From Bradyrhizobium tropiciagri (GTDB taxonomy: Bacteria > Pseudomonadota > Alphaproteobacteria > Rhizobiales > Xanthobacteraceae), in NCBI RefSeq assembly GCF_018130505.1, contig NZ_JAFCKH010000002.1, positions 372,001 through 436,000 on the forward strand: a stretch of 64,000 bases of DNA, written 5' to 3'. The notes below the pieces were generated by a model. That model saw nothing but the letters and a program-made list of their open reading frames with translations. It made no database searches and was not told where the DNA came from. Below are positions 7,847 through 15,723 of the stretch, one piece after another (positions within the stretch are counted from its first letter, which is position 1; the number at the start of each line of letters is the position of its first letter). A program made the translations under genes and the position numbers.

Positions 7847-8746
7847 ATGAGCACCGTTGCGCCGACAATTGAACCTGCAGGTCCCGCGCAAACGTCGGGG
7901 CTCGCCGCGATCTTCGAGCAGACACGTTATGTGCTGAGCGAGAACAAGGTGACCGGTTTCGCCTTCGGGCTCCTGATCCTCATCCTGTTCGCCGCGCTGT
8001 TCGGTCCCTACGTCGTTCCCTATGATCCGCTCGCTTCCGATACCGCCGCTGCCTTGAAGCCGCCGTCGGCGGCGCACTGGTTCGGCACCGATCAACTCGG
8101 CCGCGATATCTTCAGTCGCGTCATCGTCGCAACGCGGCTGGACACCTTCATCGCGATCGCGTCCGTCGTGCTGGTGTTCCTGATGGGCGGGCTGGCCGGC
8201 ATCGCCGCGGGCTATTTCGGCGGCTGGACCGACCGCATCGTCGGGCGCATCGCCGACACCATCATGGCGTTTCCGCTGTTCGTGCTGGCGATGGGTATCG
8301 TCGCGGCGCTCGGAAACACCGTGCAGAACATCATCATCGCGACGGCGATCGTGAACTTCCCGCTTTATGCCCGCGTGGCACGCGCCGAAGCCAATGTCCG
8401 CCGCAACGCCGGCTTCGTGCAGGCGGCGCGGCTTTCCGGCAACGGCGAATACCGCATCCTGCTGGTGCACATCCTGCCGAACATCATGCCGATCATGATC
8501 GTGCAGATGTCGCTGACCATGGGCTACGCCATCCTCAACGCCGCGGGCCTGTCCTTCATCGGCCTCGGGGTGCGGCCGCCGACCGCCGAATGGGGCATCA
8601 TGGTCGCCGAGGGCGCCGGCTTCATGGTGTCGGGCGAATGGTGGATCGCACTGTTCCCCGGCCTTGCGCTGATGATCGCGGTGTTCTGCTTCAACCTGCT
8701 CGGCGACGGCCTGCGCGACATCGTCGACCCGCAGCGGAGGACGTGA
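7847..8746 (+). CDS. ABC transporter permease, DppC type
   Basis: A 299-residue inner-membrane permease, the partner of the 6824-7837 product. The N-terminal region has the OppC_N helix (GFAFGLLILILFAALFGPYV), then HWFGTDQLGRDIFSRVI, a hallmark of DppC/OppC, and the EAA loop ARLSGNGEYRILLVHILPNIMPIMIV. It ends NLLGDGLRDIVDPQRRT, the usual C-terminus of the family. It starts 9 bases after the first permease and is followed by the ATPase gene after an 89-bp gap. Confidence 0.9.
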   Translation: MSTVAPTIEPAGPAQTSGLAAIFEQTRYVLSENKVTGFAFGLLILILFAALFGPYVVPYDPLASDTAAALKPPSAAHWFGTDQLGRDIFSRVIVATRLDTFIAIASVVLVFLMGGLAGIAAGYFGGWTDRIVGRIADTIMAFPLFVLAMGIVAALGNTVQNIIIATAIVNFPLYARVARAEANVRRNAGFVQAARLSGNGEYRILLVHILPNIMPIMIVQMSLTMGYAILNAAGLSFIGLGVRPPTAEWGIMVAEGAGFMVSGEWWIALFPGLALMIAVFCFNLLGDGLRDIVDPQRRT

Positions 8747-8835
8747 TCGATGCGGTGTCTTGATACCTCTGGGCTACTTTGCATGGGGTTGTTTCGCCCA
8801 CTTTTGGATGACGCCTCGGATGAGGGGAGGCGGGC

Positions 8836-10635
8836 ATGACCTCCCAGCCACTGCTCGACGTCAAGGACCTCACCGTCGAGTTCACGACGCGACGCGGCAT
8901 CGTCAAGGCGGTGCAGCATGTCGACATCGCGGTCGGCAAGGGCGAGACCGTCGGCATCGTCGGCGAGTCCGGCTCCGGCAAGTCGGTGACGTCATATGCC
9001 GTGATGCGCATCCTCGATCGCGCCGGGAAGATCGCCGAGGGCTCGGTGATGTTCTCCGGGATCGACGTCAAGTCGGCCACCGAGAGCCAGATGCGCGACC
9101 TGCGCGGCCGCGAAGTCTCGATGATCTTCCAGAACCCGCGCGCCGCCCTCAATCCGATCCGCAAGGTCGGCGACCAGATCGAGGACGTGCTGCGCCAGCA
9201 CGTGCAGCAAGCGCAAGTCGGCGACCGCGGCGAGAAGGCGATCGAGGCGCTTGAGCAGGTCAAGATCGCGCGCCCGCGCGAGCGCTATCACGCCTATCCG
9301 TTCGAGCTCTCCGGCGGCATGTGCCAGCGCGTCGTGATCGCGCTGGCGCTGGCCTGCAATCCGCAGCTCCTGATAGCCGACGAGCCGAGCACCGGCCTCG
9401 ACGTCACCACGCAGAAGGCGGTGATGGACCTGATCGTCGAGTTGACCAAACGACGATCGATGTCGACGATCCTGATCACCCACGACCTCGGCCTCGCCGC
9501 CGCCTATTGCGACCGCGTCGTGGTGATGGAGAAGGGCCGCGTGGTCGAGACCGCAAGATCGGCCGACATCTTCGCCGCACCCCGGCACGCCTATACGAAG
9601 AAGCTGATGCGCGCGACGCCCCGGCTCGGCGTGTCGCTGCGCGACTTGCTGCCGGAGGACGACACTCTCGCCTCTCCCCGCACGCGGGGAGAGGCCGACA
9701 CGCGCAGCGTGGCGGGTGAGGGGGACTCTCCACCTACCGTGCTAGCGGATGCAGCCCCTCACCCCAACCCTCTCCCCGCGAAGAGCGGGGCGAGGGAGCA
9801 GCCCCTCCTGTCAGTCGAGAACCTGATCAAGGAATACCCCCGTCAGGGCGCGACATCGGTGCTGACAAAACTGTTCGGCCGCAAGCCGCCGGTGCAGGAG
9901 GAGATCTTCCGCGCCGTCGACGGCATCAGCTTTTCGGTCGGCCACGGCGAGAGCGTCGGCCTGGTCGGCGAATCCGGCTGCGGCAAGTCGACGACGTCGA
10001 TGATGGTGATGCGGTTGTTGGACCAGACCTCCGGCCGCATCCTGTTCGACGGCGATGACATCGGCGGCATCGCGCCGGCCTCGTTCGCACGGCTGCCGCA
10101 GCGCAGCCAGATCCAGATGGTGTTCCAGGATCCGACCGACAGCCTCAACCCGCGCTTCACCGCGGTGCGCGCCATCGCGGATCCTATCATGCAACTCGGC
10201 GACGTCAGGGGACGCGACGCGCTCCGCGCCCGCTGCGAGGAGCTGGCGCGGCTGGTCGGGCTGCCGGTCAATCTGCTGGATCGCTTTCCGCACCAGCTCT
10301 CCGGCGGCCAGAAGGCCCGCGTCGGCATTGCCCGCGCGATCGCGCTGCATCCGAAGCTCGTCATCCTCGACGAGCCGACCGCCGCGCTCGACGTCTCGGT
10401 GCAGGCGGTCGTGCTCAATCTGCTGCAGGACCTCAAGCAGTCGATGGGCATGAGCTACCTGTTCGTGTCGCACGATCTCAACGTGGTGCGGCTGCTCTGC
10501 AACCGCGTCATCGTGATGCGATCGGGGCGCATCGTGGAGCAGGGCATGTCCGAACAGGTCTTGGGCAATCCGCAGGATGCCTATACAAAGGAGCTGCTGA
10601 CGGCGATCCCGCATCCGCCGTTGCCGGTGCATTGA
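8836..10635 (+). CDS. Fused double ATP-binding ABC protein (DppD-DppF type)
   Basis: A 599-residue cytoplasmic ATPase with two complete ABC modules. Module 1 has Walker A GESGSGKS (residues 43-50), signature LSGGMCQR (about 158) and Walker B LLIADEP. Module 2 has Walker A GESGCGKS (about 378), signature LSGGQKAR (about 490) and Walker B LVILDEP. The modules match DppD and DppF, normally separate proteins. The linker between them (about 278-321) is encoded by a family B palindromic repeat read in frame, giving an odd Pro/Gly/Ala-rich segment (ASPRTRGEADTRSVAGEGDS and onward). A GAGGGGAGG ribosome site precedes the ATG. It energises the importer encoded upstream. Confidence 0.9.
   Translation: MTSQPLLDVKDLTVEFTTRRGIVKAVQHVDIAVGKGETVGIVGESGSGKSVTSYAVMRILDRAGKIAEGSVMFSGIDVKSATESQMRDLRGREVSMIFQNPRAALNPIRKVGDQIEDVLRQHVQQAQVGDRGEKAIEALEQVKIARPRERYHAYPFELSGGMCQRVVIALALACNPQLLIADEPSTGLDVTTQKAVMDLIVELTKRRSMSTILITHDLGLAAAYCDRVVVMEKGRVVETARSADIFAAPRHAYTKKLMRATPRLGVSLRDLLPEDDTLASPRTRGEADTRSVAGEGDSPPTVLADAAPHPNPLPAKSGAREQPLLSVENLIKEYPRQGATSVLTKLFGRKPPVQEEIFRAVDGISFSVGHGESVGLVGESGCGKSTTSMMVMRLLDQTSGRILFDGDDIGGIAPASFARLPQRSQIQMVFQDPTDSLNPRFTAVRAIADPIMQLGDVRGRDALRARCEELARLVGLPVNLLDRFPHQLSGGQKARVGIARAIALHPKLVILDEPTAALDVSVQAVVLNLLQDLKQSMGMSYLFVSHDLNVVRLLCNRVIVMRSGRIVEQGMSEQVLGNPQDAYTKELLTAIPHPPLPVH
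9668..9798 (+). repeat. Family B palindromic repeat inside a coding sequence
   Basis: The sequence CCTCTCCCCG, CACGCGGGGAGAGG, GGGTGAGGGGGACT, CCCCTCACCCCAACCCTCTC and GAGCGGGGCGAGGGAG matches, in the same order, the intergenic element at 27462-27587. Here it lies in frame, without a stop, between the two ABC modules of the 8836-10635 gene. Confidence 0.85.
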
Positions 10636-10655
10636 GAAACTTGAACGGGAGCGAA

Positions 10656-10835
10656 ATGGCCGACCAACTCGACGACTACATCAACGCCGTCGCGCGTGCG
10701 ATGTCACTACCGCTGGAAGACGCCTGGCGTCCCGCGGTGCGCGCCAATCTCGAGGTCTCGCTGCAGCTGGCACGGATGGTCGACGAATTCCCGCTGCCGG
10801 ACGAAGCCGAGTCCGCCGCGATCTATTCGGCCTGA
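10656..10835 (+). CDS. atzG: AtzG-like (DUF4089) small subunit
   Basis: A 59-residue protein starting at MADQLDDYINAVARAMSLPL; an upstream in-frame ATG overlaps the ATPase gene and has no conserved residues. The tail LQLARMVDEFPLPDEAESAAIY is characteristic of AtzG/HpxX (DUF4089). In Pseudomonas sp. ADP, AtzG forms a complex with the amidase AtzE and is needed for 1-carboxybiuret hydrolase activity. The AtzE homologue starts only 8 bases downstream, so the same complex is expected. In enteric bacteria the homologous pair HpxX-HpxY belongs to oxalurate/allantoin use, which is the main alternative role. Confidence 0.85.
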   Translation: MADQLDDYINAVARAMSLPLEDAWRPAVRANLEVSLQLARMVDEFPLPDEAESAAIYSA

Positions 10836-10842
10836 GTTCGCG

Positions 10843-12246
10843 ATGTCCGAGACTCCCGCCCCCATGTCGGCCGCCGTGATCGCGCAAGCCGTCTCCAGCC
10901 AGAAGCTGACTGCCGTTGCTGCGACCGAAGCCGTGCTCGCGCGCATCGCGGCACACGACAACACGCTCAATTCCTTCACCGACGTCACCGCCGATCGCGC
11001 CCGCGCCAGGGCCAAGTCGATCGACGCGGCGATCGCGGCGGGGCAAGCGGTCGGACCGCTCGCCGGCGTTCCCTTTGCGGTGAAGAATTTGTTCGACGTG
11101 CAGGGGCTCTCGACCCGCGCCGGCTCGAAGATCAATCGCGACCTGCCGCCCGCGCCGCGCGATGCCACGCTGATCGAGCGGATGGAGGCGGCCGGCGCCG
11201 TGCTGGTCGGCGCGCTCAACATGGGCGAATACGCCTACGACTTCACCGGCGAGAATGTGCATGACGGCCCGTCGCGCAATCCGCACGATCCGACGCGGAT
11301 GACCGGCGGCTCCTCGGGCGGCTCCGGCAGCGCGGTCGGCGGCGCGCTGGTGCCGATCGCGCTCGGCTCCGACACCAACGGCTCGATCCGCGTGCCTGCA
11401 TCGTTCTGCGGCATCTTCGGCCTGAAGCCGACCTATGGTCGGCTGTCGCGGGCGCGGACCTATCCGTTCGTCGCGAGCCTCGATCACCTCGGTCCGCTCG
11501 CACGCAGCGTGACGGATCTCGCGCTCGCTTACGATGCGATGCAGGGACCCGATGCGGGAGACGCCGCCTGCACCACGCGGCCCGTCGAGCCGGTGCTGCC
11601 GTCATTGACCGGCGATATCGGCGGGCTCCGCGTTGCAATCGCCGGCGGCTATTTCCAGAACAACGTGTTTCCGGAAGCGACCGAGGCCGTCGCACGTGTT
11701 GCGAAGGCGCTCGGCGCAACGCAGACGGTGGAGCTTCCCGAAGCCGCGCGTGCCCGTGCCGCGGCCTACATCATCACCACCACCGAGGGCGCCTCGCTGC
11801 ATCTCGGCCGGCTGCGCAAGCGTCCAAACGATTTCGATCCGGCGGTGCGCGACCGCTTCATCGCCGGCGCGATGGTGCCGGCGCCCTATGTCGACAAGGC
11901 GCAGAAATTCCGTCGCTGGTACCGCGCAAGGGTGCTCGAGTTGTTCAACTCGGTCGACGTCATCCTGGCGCCGGCGACGCCCTGCACCGCGCCCAAGCTC
12001 GGCCAGGTCAATTTCGTGCTCGACGGCGTGGAGCTGCCGGTGCGTGCCAATATCGGCATCCACACCCAGCCGATCTCCTTCATCGGCCTGCCCGTCGTCG
12101 CCGTGCCGGTGCCGCTGGAGCCGATGCCGATCGGCGTGCAGATCATCGCCGCGCCGTGGCGCGAGGATATCGCGCTGCGCGTGGCCCATGCGCTGGAAAA
12201 GATGGGCGTTGTCGCCGCGCCGGCGCCGAGAGGGATCGGCGCATGA
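10843..12246 (+). CDS. atzE: AtzE-family amidohydrolase
   Basis: A 467-residue amidase-signature enzyme starting at MSETPAPMSAAVIAQ; the longer frame reads through atzG and is rejected. The Ser-cisSer-Lys triad is placed at Lys81 (PFAVKNLF), Ser157 (TGGSSGGSGS) and Ser181 (DTNGSIRVPA), with the 24-residue serine spacing of the family. AtzE removes an amide nitrogen from 1-carboxybiuret to feed allophanate hydrolase; HpxY is the oxalurate-pathway relative. It is sandwiched between atzG and atzH, and atzF is present nearby, which favours a ureide route ending in ammonia and CO2. Its stop codon lies inside a family F repeat. Confidence 0.88.
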   Translation: MSETPAPMSAAVIAQAVSSQKLTAVAATEAVLARIAAHDNTLNSFTDVTADRARARAKSIDAAIAAGQAVGPLAGVPFAVKNLFDVQGLSTRAGSKINRDLPPAPRDATLIERMEAAGAVLVGALNMGEYAYDFTGENVHDGPSRNPHDPTRMTGGSSGGSGSAVGGALVPIALGSDTNGSIRVPASFCGIFGLKPTYGRLSRARTYPFVASLDHLGPLARSVTDLALAYDAMQGPDAGDAACTTRPVEPVLPSLTGDIGGLRVAIAGGYFQNNVFPEATEAVARVAKALGATQTVELPEAARARAAAYIITTTEGASLHLGRLRKRPNDFDPAVRDRFIAGAMVPAPYVDKAQKFRRWYRARVLELFNSVDVILAPATPCTAPKLGQVNFVLDGVELPVRANIGIHTQPISFIGLPVVAVPVPLEPMPIGVQIIAAPWREDIALRVAHALEKMGVVAAPAPRGIGA

Positions 12247-12288
12247 TCCGGAAAAGTGGGAACCGGTTTTCCGACAAGATCATGCGCA
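12242..12288. repeat. Palindromic repeat, family F
   Basis: GCATGATCCGGAAAAGTGGG followed by AACCGGTTTTCCGACAAGAT and CATGC, an imperfect inverted repeat. Relatives lie at 41959, 52797 and 61698. It contributes the TGA stop of atzE. Confidence 0.8.
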
Positions 12289-12301
12289 AATGAGGTAAGG
12301 C

Positions 12302-12694
12302 ATGGACATCGATCTTCCCGACGTGATCGCCGAGGTCAGCGCGCAGTTCGCGCGCTACGAGCAGGCGCTGGTGACCAATGACGTCGCGGTGCTCGACGAG
12401 TTGTTCCGCAACGACAAGCGCACGCTGCGCTACGGCATCGGCGAGAACCTCTATGGCTATGCCGAGATCATGGCGTTCCGAGCCGGCCGCTCGCCGGTCG
12501 GGCTGATGCGCAAGATCGACCGCACGGTGATCACCACCTATGGCCGCGACACCGCGATCGCCTCGACGCTGTTCTATCGCGAGACGACGCCGGGCAAGGT
12601 CGGGCGGCAGATGCAGACGTGGATTCGCTTCCCCGAGGGGTGGAGAATCGTCGCGGCCCATGTCAGCGTGATCGACGAACCCAAGGCCGTTTGA
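12302..12694 (+). CDS. atzH: AtzH/HpxZ-like NTF2-fold protein
   Basis: A 130-residue protein of the SnoaL/NTF2 fold, close to HpxZ (DUF3225) and AtzH. Seen: [40 protein letters not shown] and a C-terminal [23 protein letters not shown]. AtzH of the cyanuric-acid pathway has been described as a 1,3-dicarboxyurea amidohydrolase acting between AtzE and AtzF; HpxZ accompanies HpxXY. Its place directly after atzE and before a GntR gene 15 bases on supports one operon. Which of the two roles applies cannot be decided from sequence. Confidence 0.82.
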   Translation: MDIDLPDVIAEVSAQFARYEQALVTNDVAVLDELFRNDKRTLRYGIGENLYGYAEIMAFRAGRSPVGLMRKIDRTVITTYGRDTAIASTLFYRETTPGKVGRQMQTWIRFPEGWRIVAAHVSVIDEPKAV

Positions 12695-12709
12695 AAGGGT
12701 GCTTGCGGC

Positions 12710-13429
12710 ATGAGCCTGGACGACTTTCCGTCACGCGCCGATGCTGAGGTCGCTGTGCGCCGCGTCGATCGGCCGTCGCAGCTCGCTGACAAGATCACCC
12801 GTGCCGAGGAGTTGCGGCTGCAGCTTGCCGATGAGATCGTGCGCGGCATGCTGCCGCCGGGCGCGGCACTCGACGAAACCGACATCGCCCGCCGCTTCAG
12901 CGTCTCGCGCACGCCGGTGCGGGAGGCGCTGCGGCAGCTCGTCGCCAGCGGCCTTGTCGAGGCCCGCGCGCATCGCGGCGCAGTGGTGGCGCGGCCGTCG
13001 CTCGACCGGCTCACCGGCATGTTCGAGGCGATGGCCGAATTGGAGGCGATGTGCGCCGGCCTTGCCGCCGAGCGGATGGCGCCGTCGGAGCGCCATGCGC
13101 TGGAGGCGATCCACGAGGAGCTGCGGGTGTTGAGCTACACCGGCAATCCCGAACGTTTCCACGAGGTCAACGAGCGCTTCCACAACGCGATCTACGCCGG
13201 ATCGCAGAACGCCTACATCGCCGAAATGACGTTGGCGACGCGGGTGCGCGTGCAGCCGTTCCGCCGCGCCCAGTTCCGCAATCTCGGCCGTCTGGCAAAA
13301 TCCCACGCCGAGCACGACCGCGTCGTCGTCGCCATCCTGCGCGGGGACAAGACGGGCGCCGCGGCTGCGATGCGCGCCCATATCGAGCAGGTGCGCGGGG
13401 AATACGAGACCTACGCGGTGTCGGTGTAG
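12710..13429 (+). CDS. GntR-family regulator (FadR subfamily)
   Basis: A 239-residue regulator with an N-terminal winged helix (about residues 25-95: LRLQLADEIVRGMLPPG, then DIARRFSVSRTPVREALRQL) and an all-helical FCD effector domain (RFHEVNERFHNAIYAG). It begins 15 bases after atzH and closes the operon. FadR-type proteins usually repress and are released by the pathway substrate or an intermediate. Two candidate operators of the form TTGTRTRCAA, at 4739-4748 and 15414-15423, precede the importer and atzF, so it probably controls both arms of this module. Confidence 0.88.
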   Translation: MSLDDFPSRADAEVAVRRVDRPSQLADKITRAEELRLQLADEIVRGMLPPGAALDETDIARRFSVSRTPVREALRQLVASGLVEARAHRGAVVARPSLDRLTGMFEAMAELEAMCAGLAAERMAPSERHALEAIHEELRVLSYTGNPERFHEVNERFHNAIYAGSQNAYIAEMTLATRVRVQPFRRAQFRNLGRLAKSHAEHDRVVVAILRGDKTGAAAAMRAHIEQVRGEYETYAVSV

Positions 13430-13456
13430 AAGTTCGCACACCATAATCGTCGTCAT

Positions 13457-13545
13457 GCGTAGGGTGGGCAAAGGAGCGAAGCGACGTGCCCACCATCCAC
13501 GCTGTGCTCGTGATGGTGGGCACGCTGCGCTTTGCCCACCCTACG
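13457..13545. repeat. Palindromic repeat, family E
   Basis: An inverted repeat with arms GCGTAGGGTGGGCAAAG and CTTTGCCCACCCTACG, and inner arms GTGCCCACCAT and ATGGTGGGCAC. It fills the gap between the convergent GntR and atzF genes, reaches into the last codons of atzF, and could act as a bidirectional terminator. Confidence 0.8.
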
Positions 13546-15331
13546 AAGCCTTCGCCTTCTCCGCGATGAACGCGCGCCAGCCGCCATAGGTGGAGATATC
13601 GCGCGCGCCCGCAATTGCGGCGGGCTCGACGATAAAACCCTTGGCTTGCCGTCCGTCCGCCAACCTCACCGTGCCGATCGACAGCGGCGGCGGAATCGCG
13701 GCGACGAATTTGCCGAACGCGGCCGGCGACATCGCCCAGAGCTCGAGCTTGATCGACGCGCCCGCGCCAGCTTCGACACGCAGCATGCCGGGCTTGGGCG
13801 GCGTGGTGTCGAGCGCGTAGAGCTTGTAGTCGGGCGCGGTTGCGGTCGCTTCGAGCAGCCGCGCGTCGAGCGCGGTCAACTCGCCATTCAAGGCCATGCC
13901 CGAGAGATGCGCGCCGACCACCGCGATGGTGATCTCGCCGGCGCCGGCTTGCGCAGACACGGCAGTGAGCGGCGGTTGTGGCAGCGGCCTGGCGCCGAGC
14001 ATAAGCCCGGTGTCGGCATGAAACACCCGGCCGATGCTCGCGAGTGTCGCGTCGCGGCCGGCGGGCGCCAGCAGCGTGATGCCGAACGGCGCGCCGTCGG
14101 ACTGCATCGCCGCCGGCAGCGCCAGGCCGCAGAGGTCGAGCAGGTTGACGAAATTGGTGTAGGTGCCGAGCCGCGAGTTGAGCTCGATCGGATTGGCCAG
14201 CACGTCAGCGGTGGAATACACCGTCGGCGCCGTCGGCAACATGATCGCGTCGAGTTGCGCAAAGGTACGTTCGGTGATGCGACGCAGCGCCTCCAGCCGG
14301 TAGAGCGCGGCAAATGTATCGGCTGCGGTCGGCCGCGCGCCGCCGATCGTGATCTCGCGCGTCACCGGGTGCACGGCCTCGGGCGCCGATGCGAGCAGGT
14401 CGCGGATCACGAGATAGCGTTCGGCGACCCATGGTCCCTCATAGAGCAGCCGCGCGGTCTCGTAGAACGGCTCGAGGTCGAATGCGACGAGCTCGGCGCC
14501 AAGCGCCTGCCACCGCCTGCATGCGTCGTCATAGGCCTTTTCAGCCTCACGATCGCCGAAGAATTTCAATTGGCCGCTGTTGGGCACGCCGAGCTTCAGC
14601 TTCGATGGAAATGCGGCGAGATTGCCAAGCGGCCGGTTGCGCGAGAACGGATCGGTGTCGTCAGGCCATCCCATCACGGCGAGCGCCGCCACCGCGTCGT
14701 CGACCGTCAGCGCGAACACCGAGATGCAGTCGAGCGTGCGGCATGCCGGTACGACGCCGGTGGTCGAGATCAGCCCGAGGCTCGGCTTCAGGCCGACGAT
14801 GTTGTTGAGCATCGCCGGCACGCGGCCGCTGCCCGCGGTGTCGGTGCCGAGCGCGAGCGGGACGAGCCCGGCGGAGACGGCGACCGCTGAGCCCGAGCTC
14901 GATCCGCCCGGCACGAGATCGCCGCGCACCGGATTTTTCGGGATGCCGTAGGGCGAGCGCACGCCGACGAGGCCGGTGGCGAACTGGTCGAGATTGGTCT
15001 TGCCGATGATGATGGCGCCCGCCGCGCGCAGTCGTGCAACCGCGGTCGCGTCTTGCGCCGGCGCAAAGGAAAAGGCCGGGCAGGCGGCGGTGGTCGGCAG
15101 ACCCGCCACGTCGATATTGTCCTTCACCGCCACCGGCACGCCGTAGAGCGGCAGCGTCGGGTCGGCGAGGCGCTCGGCCTCGGCGATCGCATCGCGCTCG
15201 TCGCGCAGGCTGATGAAGATGGCGGGATCGTTGTGCGCGCGGATGCGCTGATAGCTGCGCGCCACGGTTTGTGCCGGCGTCATGGTGCCGGCGCGGTGCG
15301 CGGCGAGGATCGCGGCGACGGTTTCAGTCAC
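13541..15331 (-). CDS. atzF: Allophanate hydrolase
   Basis: A 596-residue enzyme counted from the GTG at 15331, giving MTETVAAILAAHRAG; another GTG at 15370 would add 13 residues. The amidase domain (1-about 440) shows Lys70 (VAVKDNIDV), Ser144 (PGGSSSGSA) and nucleophile Ser168 (TDTAGSGRVPA). The C-terminal ~150 residues (LTALDARLLEATATAPDYKL onward) match the extra domain of allophanate hydrolases. It converts allophanate to two ammonia and two CO2, the last step of urea-amidolyase, biuret and cyanurate routes. It is convergent to the atzGEH-gntR operon, and its stop codon lies in a family E repeat. No urea carboxylase is present. Confidence 0.92.
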   Translation of the reverse strand: MTETVAAILAAHRAGTMTPAQTVARSYQRIRAHNDPAIFISLRDERDAIAEAERLADPTLPLYGVPVAVKDNIDVAGLPTTAACPAFSFAPAQDATAVARLRAAGAIIIGKTNLDQFATGLVGVRSPYGIPKNPVRGDLVPGGSSSGSAVAVSAGLVPLALGTDTAGSGRVPAMLNNIVGLKPSLGLISTTGVVPACRTLDCISVFALTVDDAVAALAVMGWPDDTDPFSRNRPLGNLAAFPSKLKLGVPNSGQLKFFGDREAEKAYDDACRRWQALGAELVAFDLEPFYETARLLYEGPWVAERYLVIRDLLASAPEAVHPVTREITIGGARPTAADTFAALYRLEALRRITERTFAQLDAIMLPTAPTVYSTADVLANPIELNSRLGTYTNFVNLLDLCGLALPAAMQSDGAPFGITLLAPAGRDATLASIGRVFHADTGLMLGARPLPQPPLTAVSAQAGAGEITIAVVGAHLSGMALNGELTALDARLLEATATAPDYKLYALDTTPPKPGMLRVEAGAGASIKLELWAMSPAAFGKFVAAIPPPLSIGTVRLADGRQAKGFIVEPAAIAGARDISTYGGWRAFIAEKAKAS

Positions 15332-15412
15332 GTGTTCGGCCCCATCGTTTGAATGGCAAGGTGAGTGCACCTTGCCGAGGAATTACTGCCCGGGCGAAGC
15401 AAGCAATGTGCC

Positions 15413-15424
15413 ATTGTGTACAAT
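15413..15424. promoter_or_regulatory. Candidate GntR operator before atzF
   Basis: The perfect palindrome ATTGT-GT-ACAAT lies about 82 bp before the atzF start. It has the TTGT-ACAA half-sites common for FadR-subfamily GntR proteins, such as the one at 12710-13429. It is within the 392-bp divergent gap between atzF and the feruloyl-CoA synthase gene. Confidence 0.35.
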
Positions 15425-15616
15425 TGCCCGCCGCTACTTGGCGCAGTGATTATGTCATTATTTCAGTATCTTGAGATGACAGCCCATCGCCAAATGAGTC
15501 TCCCTCATGAGAACGATTGCCTAATTATTGGGCGGGGTGCTCAGGCGGCTTTCGCAAGAACCCCGCCGCTTGTCGCGGGTCATGCTTGCTGAACCTCGCC
15601 GGACCTGGCGAACAAT

Positions 15617-15637
15617 ATTGTTGTTGACGACAACAAT
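15617..15637. promoter_or_regulatory. Candidate MarR operator before feruloyl-CoA synthase
   Basis: Perfect 8-bp arms, ATTGTTGT and ACAACAAT, separated by 5 bases, about 87 bp before the synthase start. The half-site core GTTGT/ACAAC is like GTTGC/GCAAC of the palindrome at 17898-17917. It is a candidate target of the MarR protein at 18074-18598. Confidence 0.35.
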
Positions 15638-15723
15638 CCGGAATGCGCAACACTATGGCCAAAGCCTGGCCGGGACCGTGCTGCCAACGCGCGGTCCCGC
15701 AAGACACGGGCGAGGAGGAAGCC

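Noticed and set aside
9668-9798. Frameshift or pseudogene at the repeat inside the double ATPase
   Set aside because: The frame stays open through the repeat, and both ABC modules keep all motifs, so the gene looks intact.
13541-15331. Glutamyl-tRNA amidotransferase subunit A
   Set aside because: The extra C-terminal domain and the link to atzGEH point to allophanate hydrolase; no gatB or gatC is nearby.
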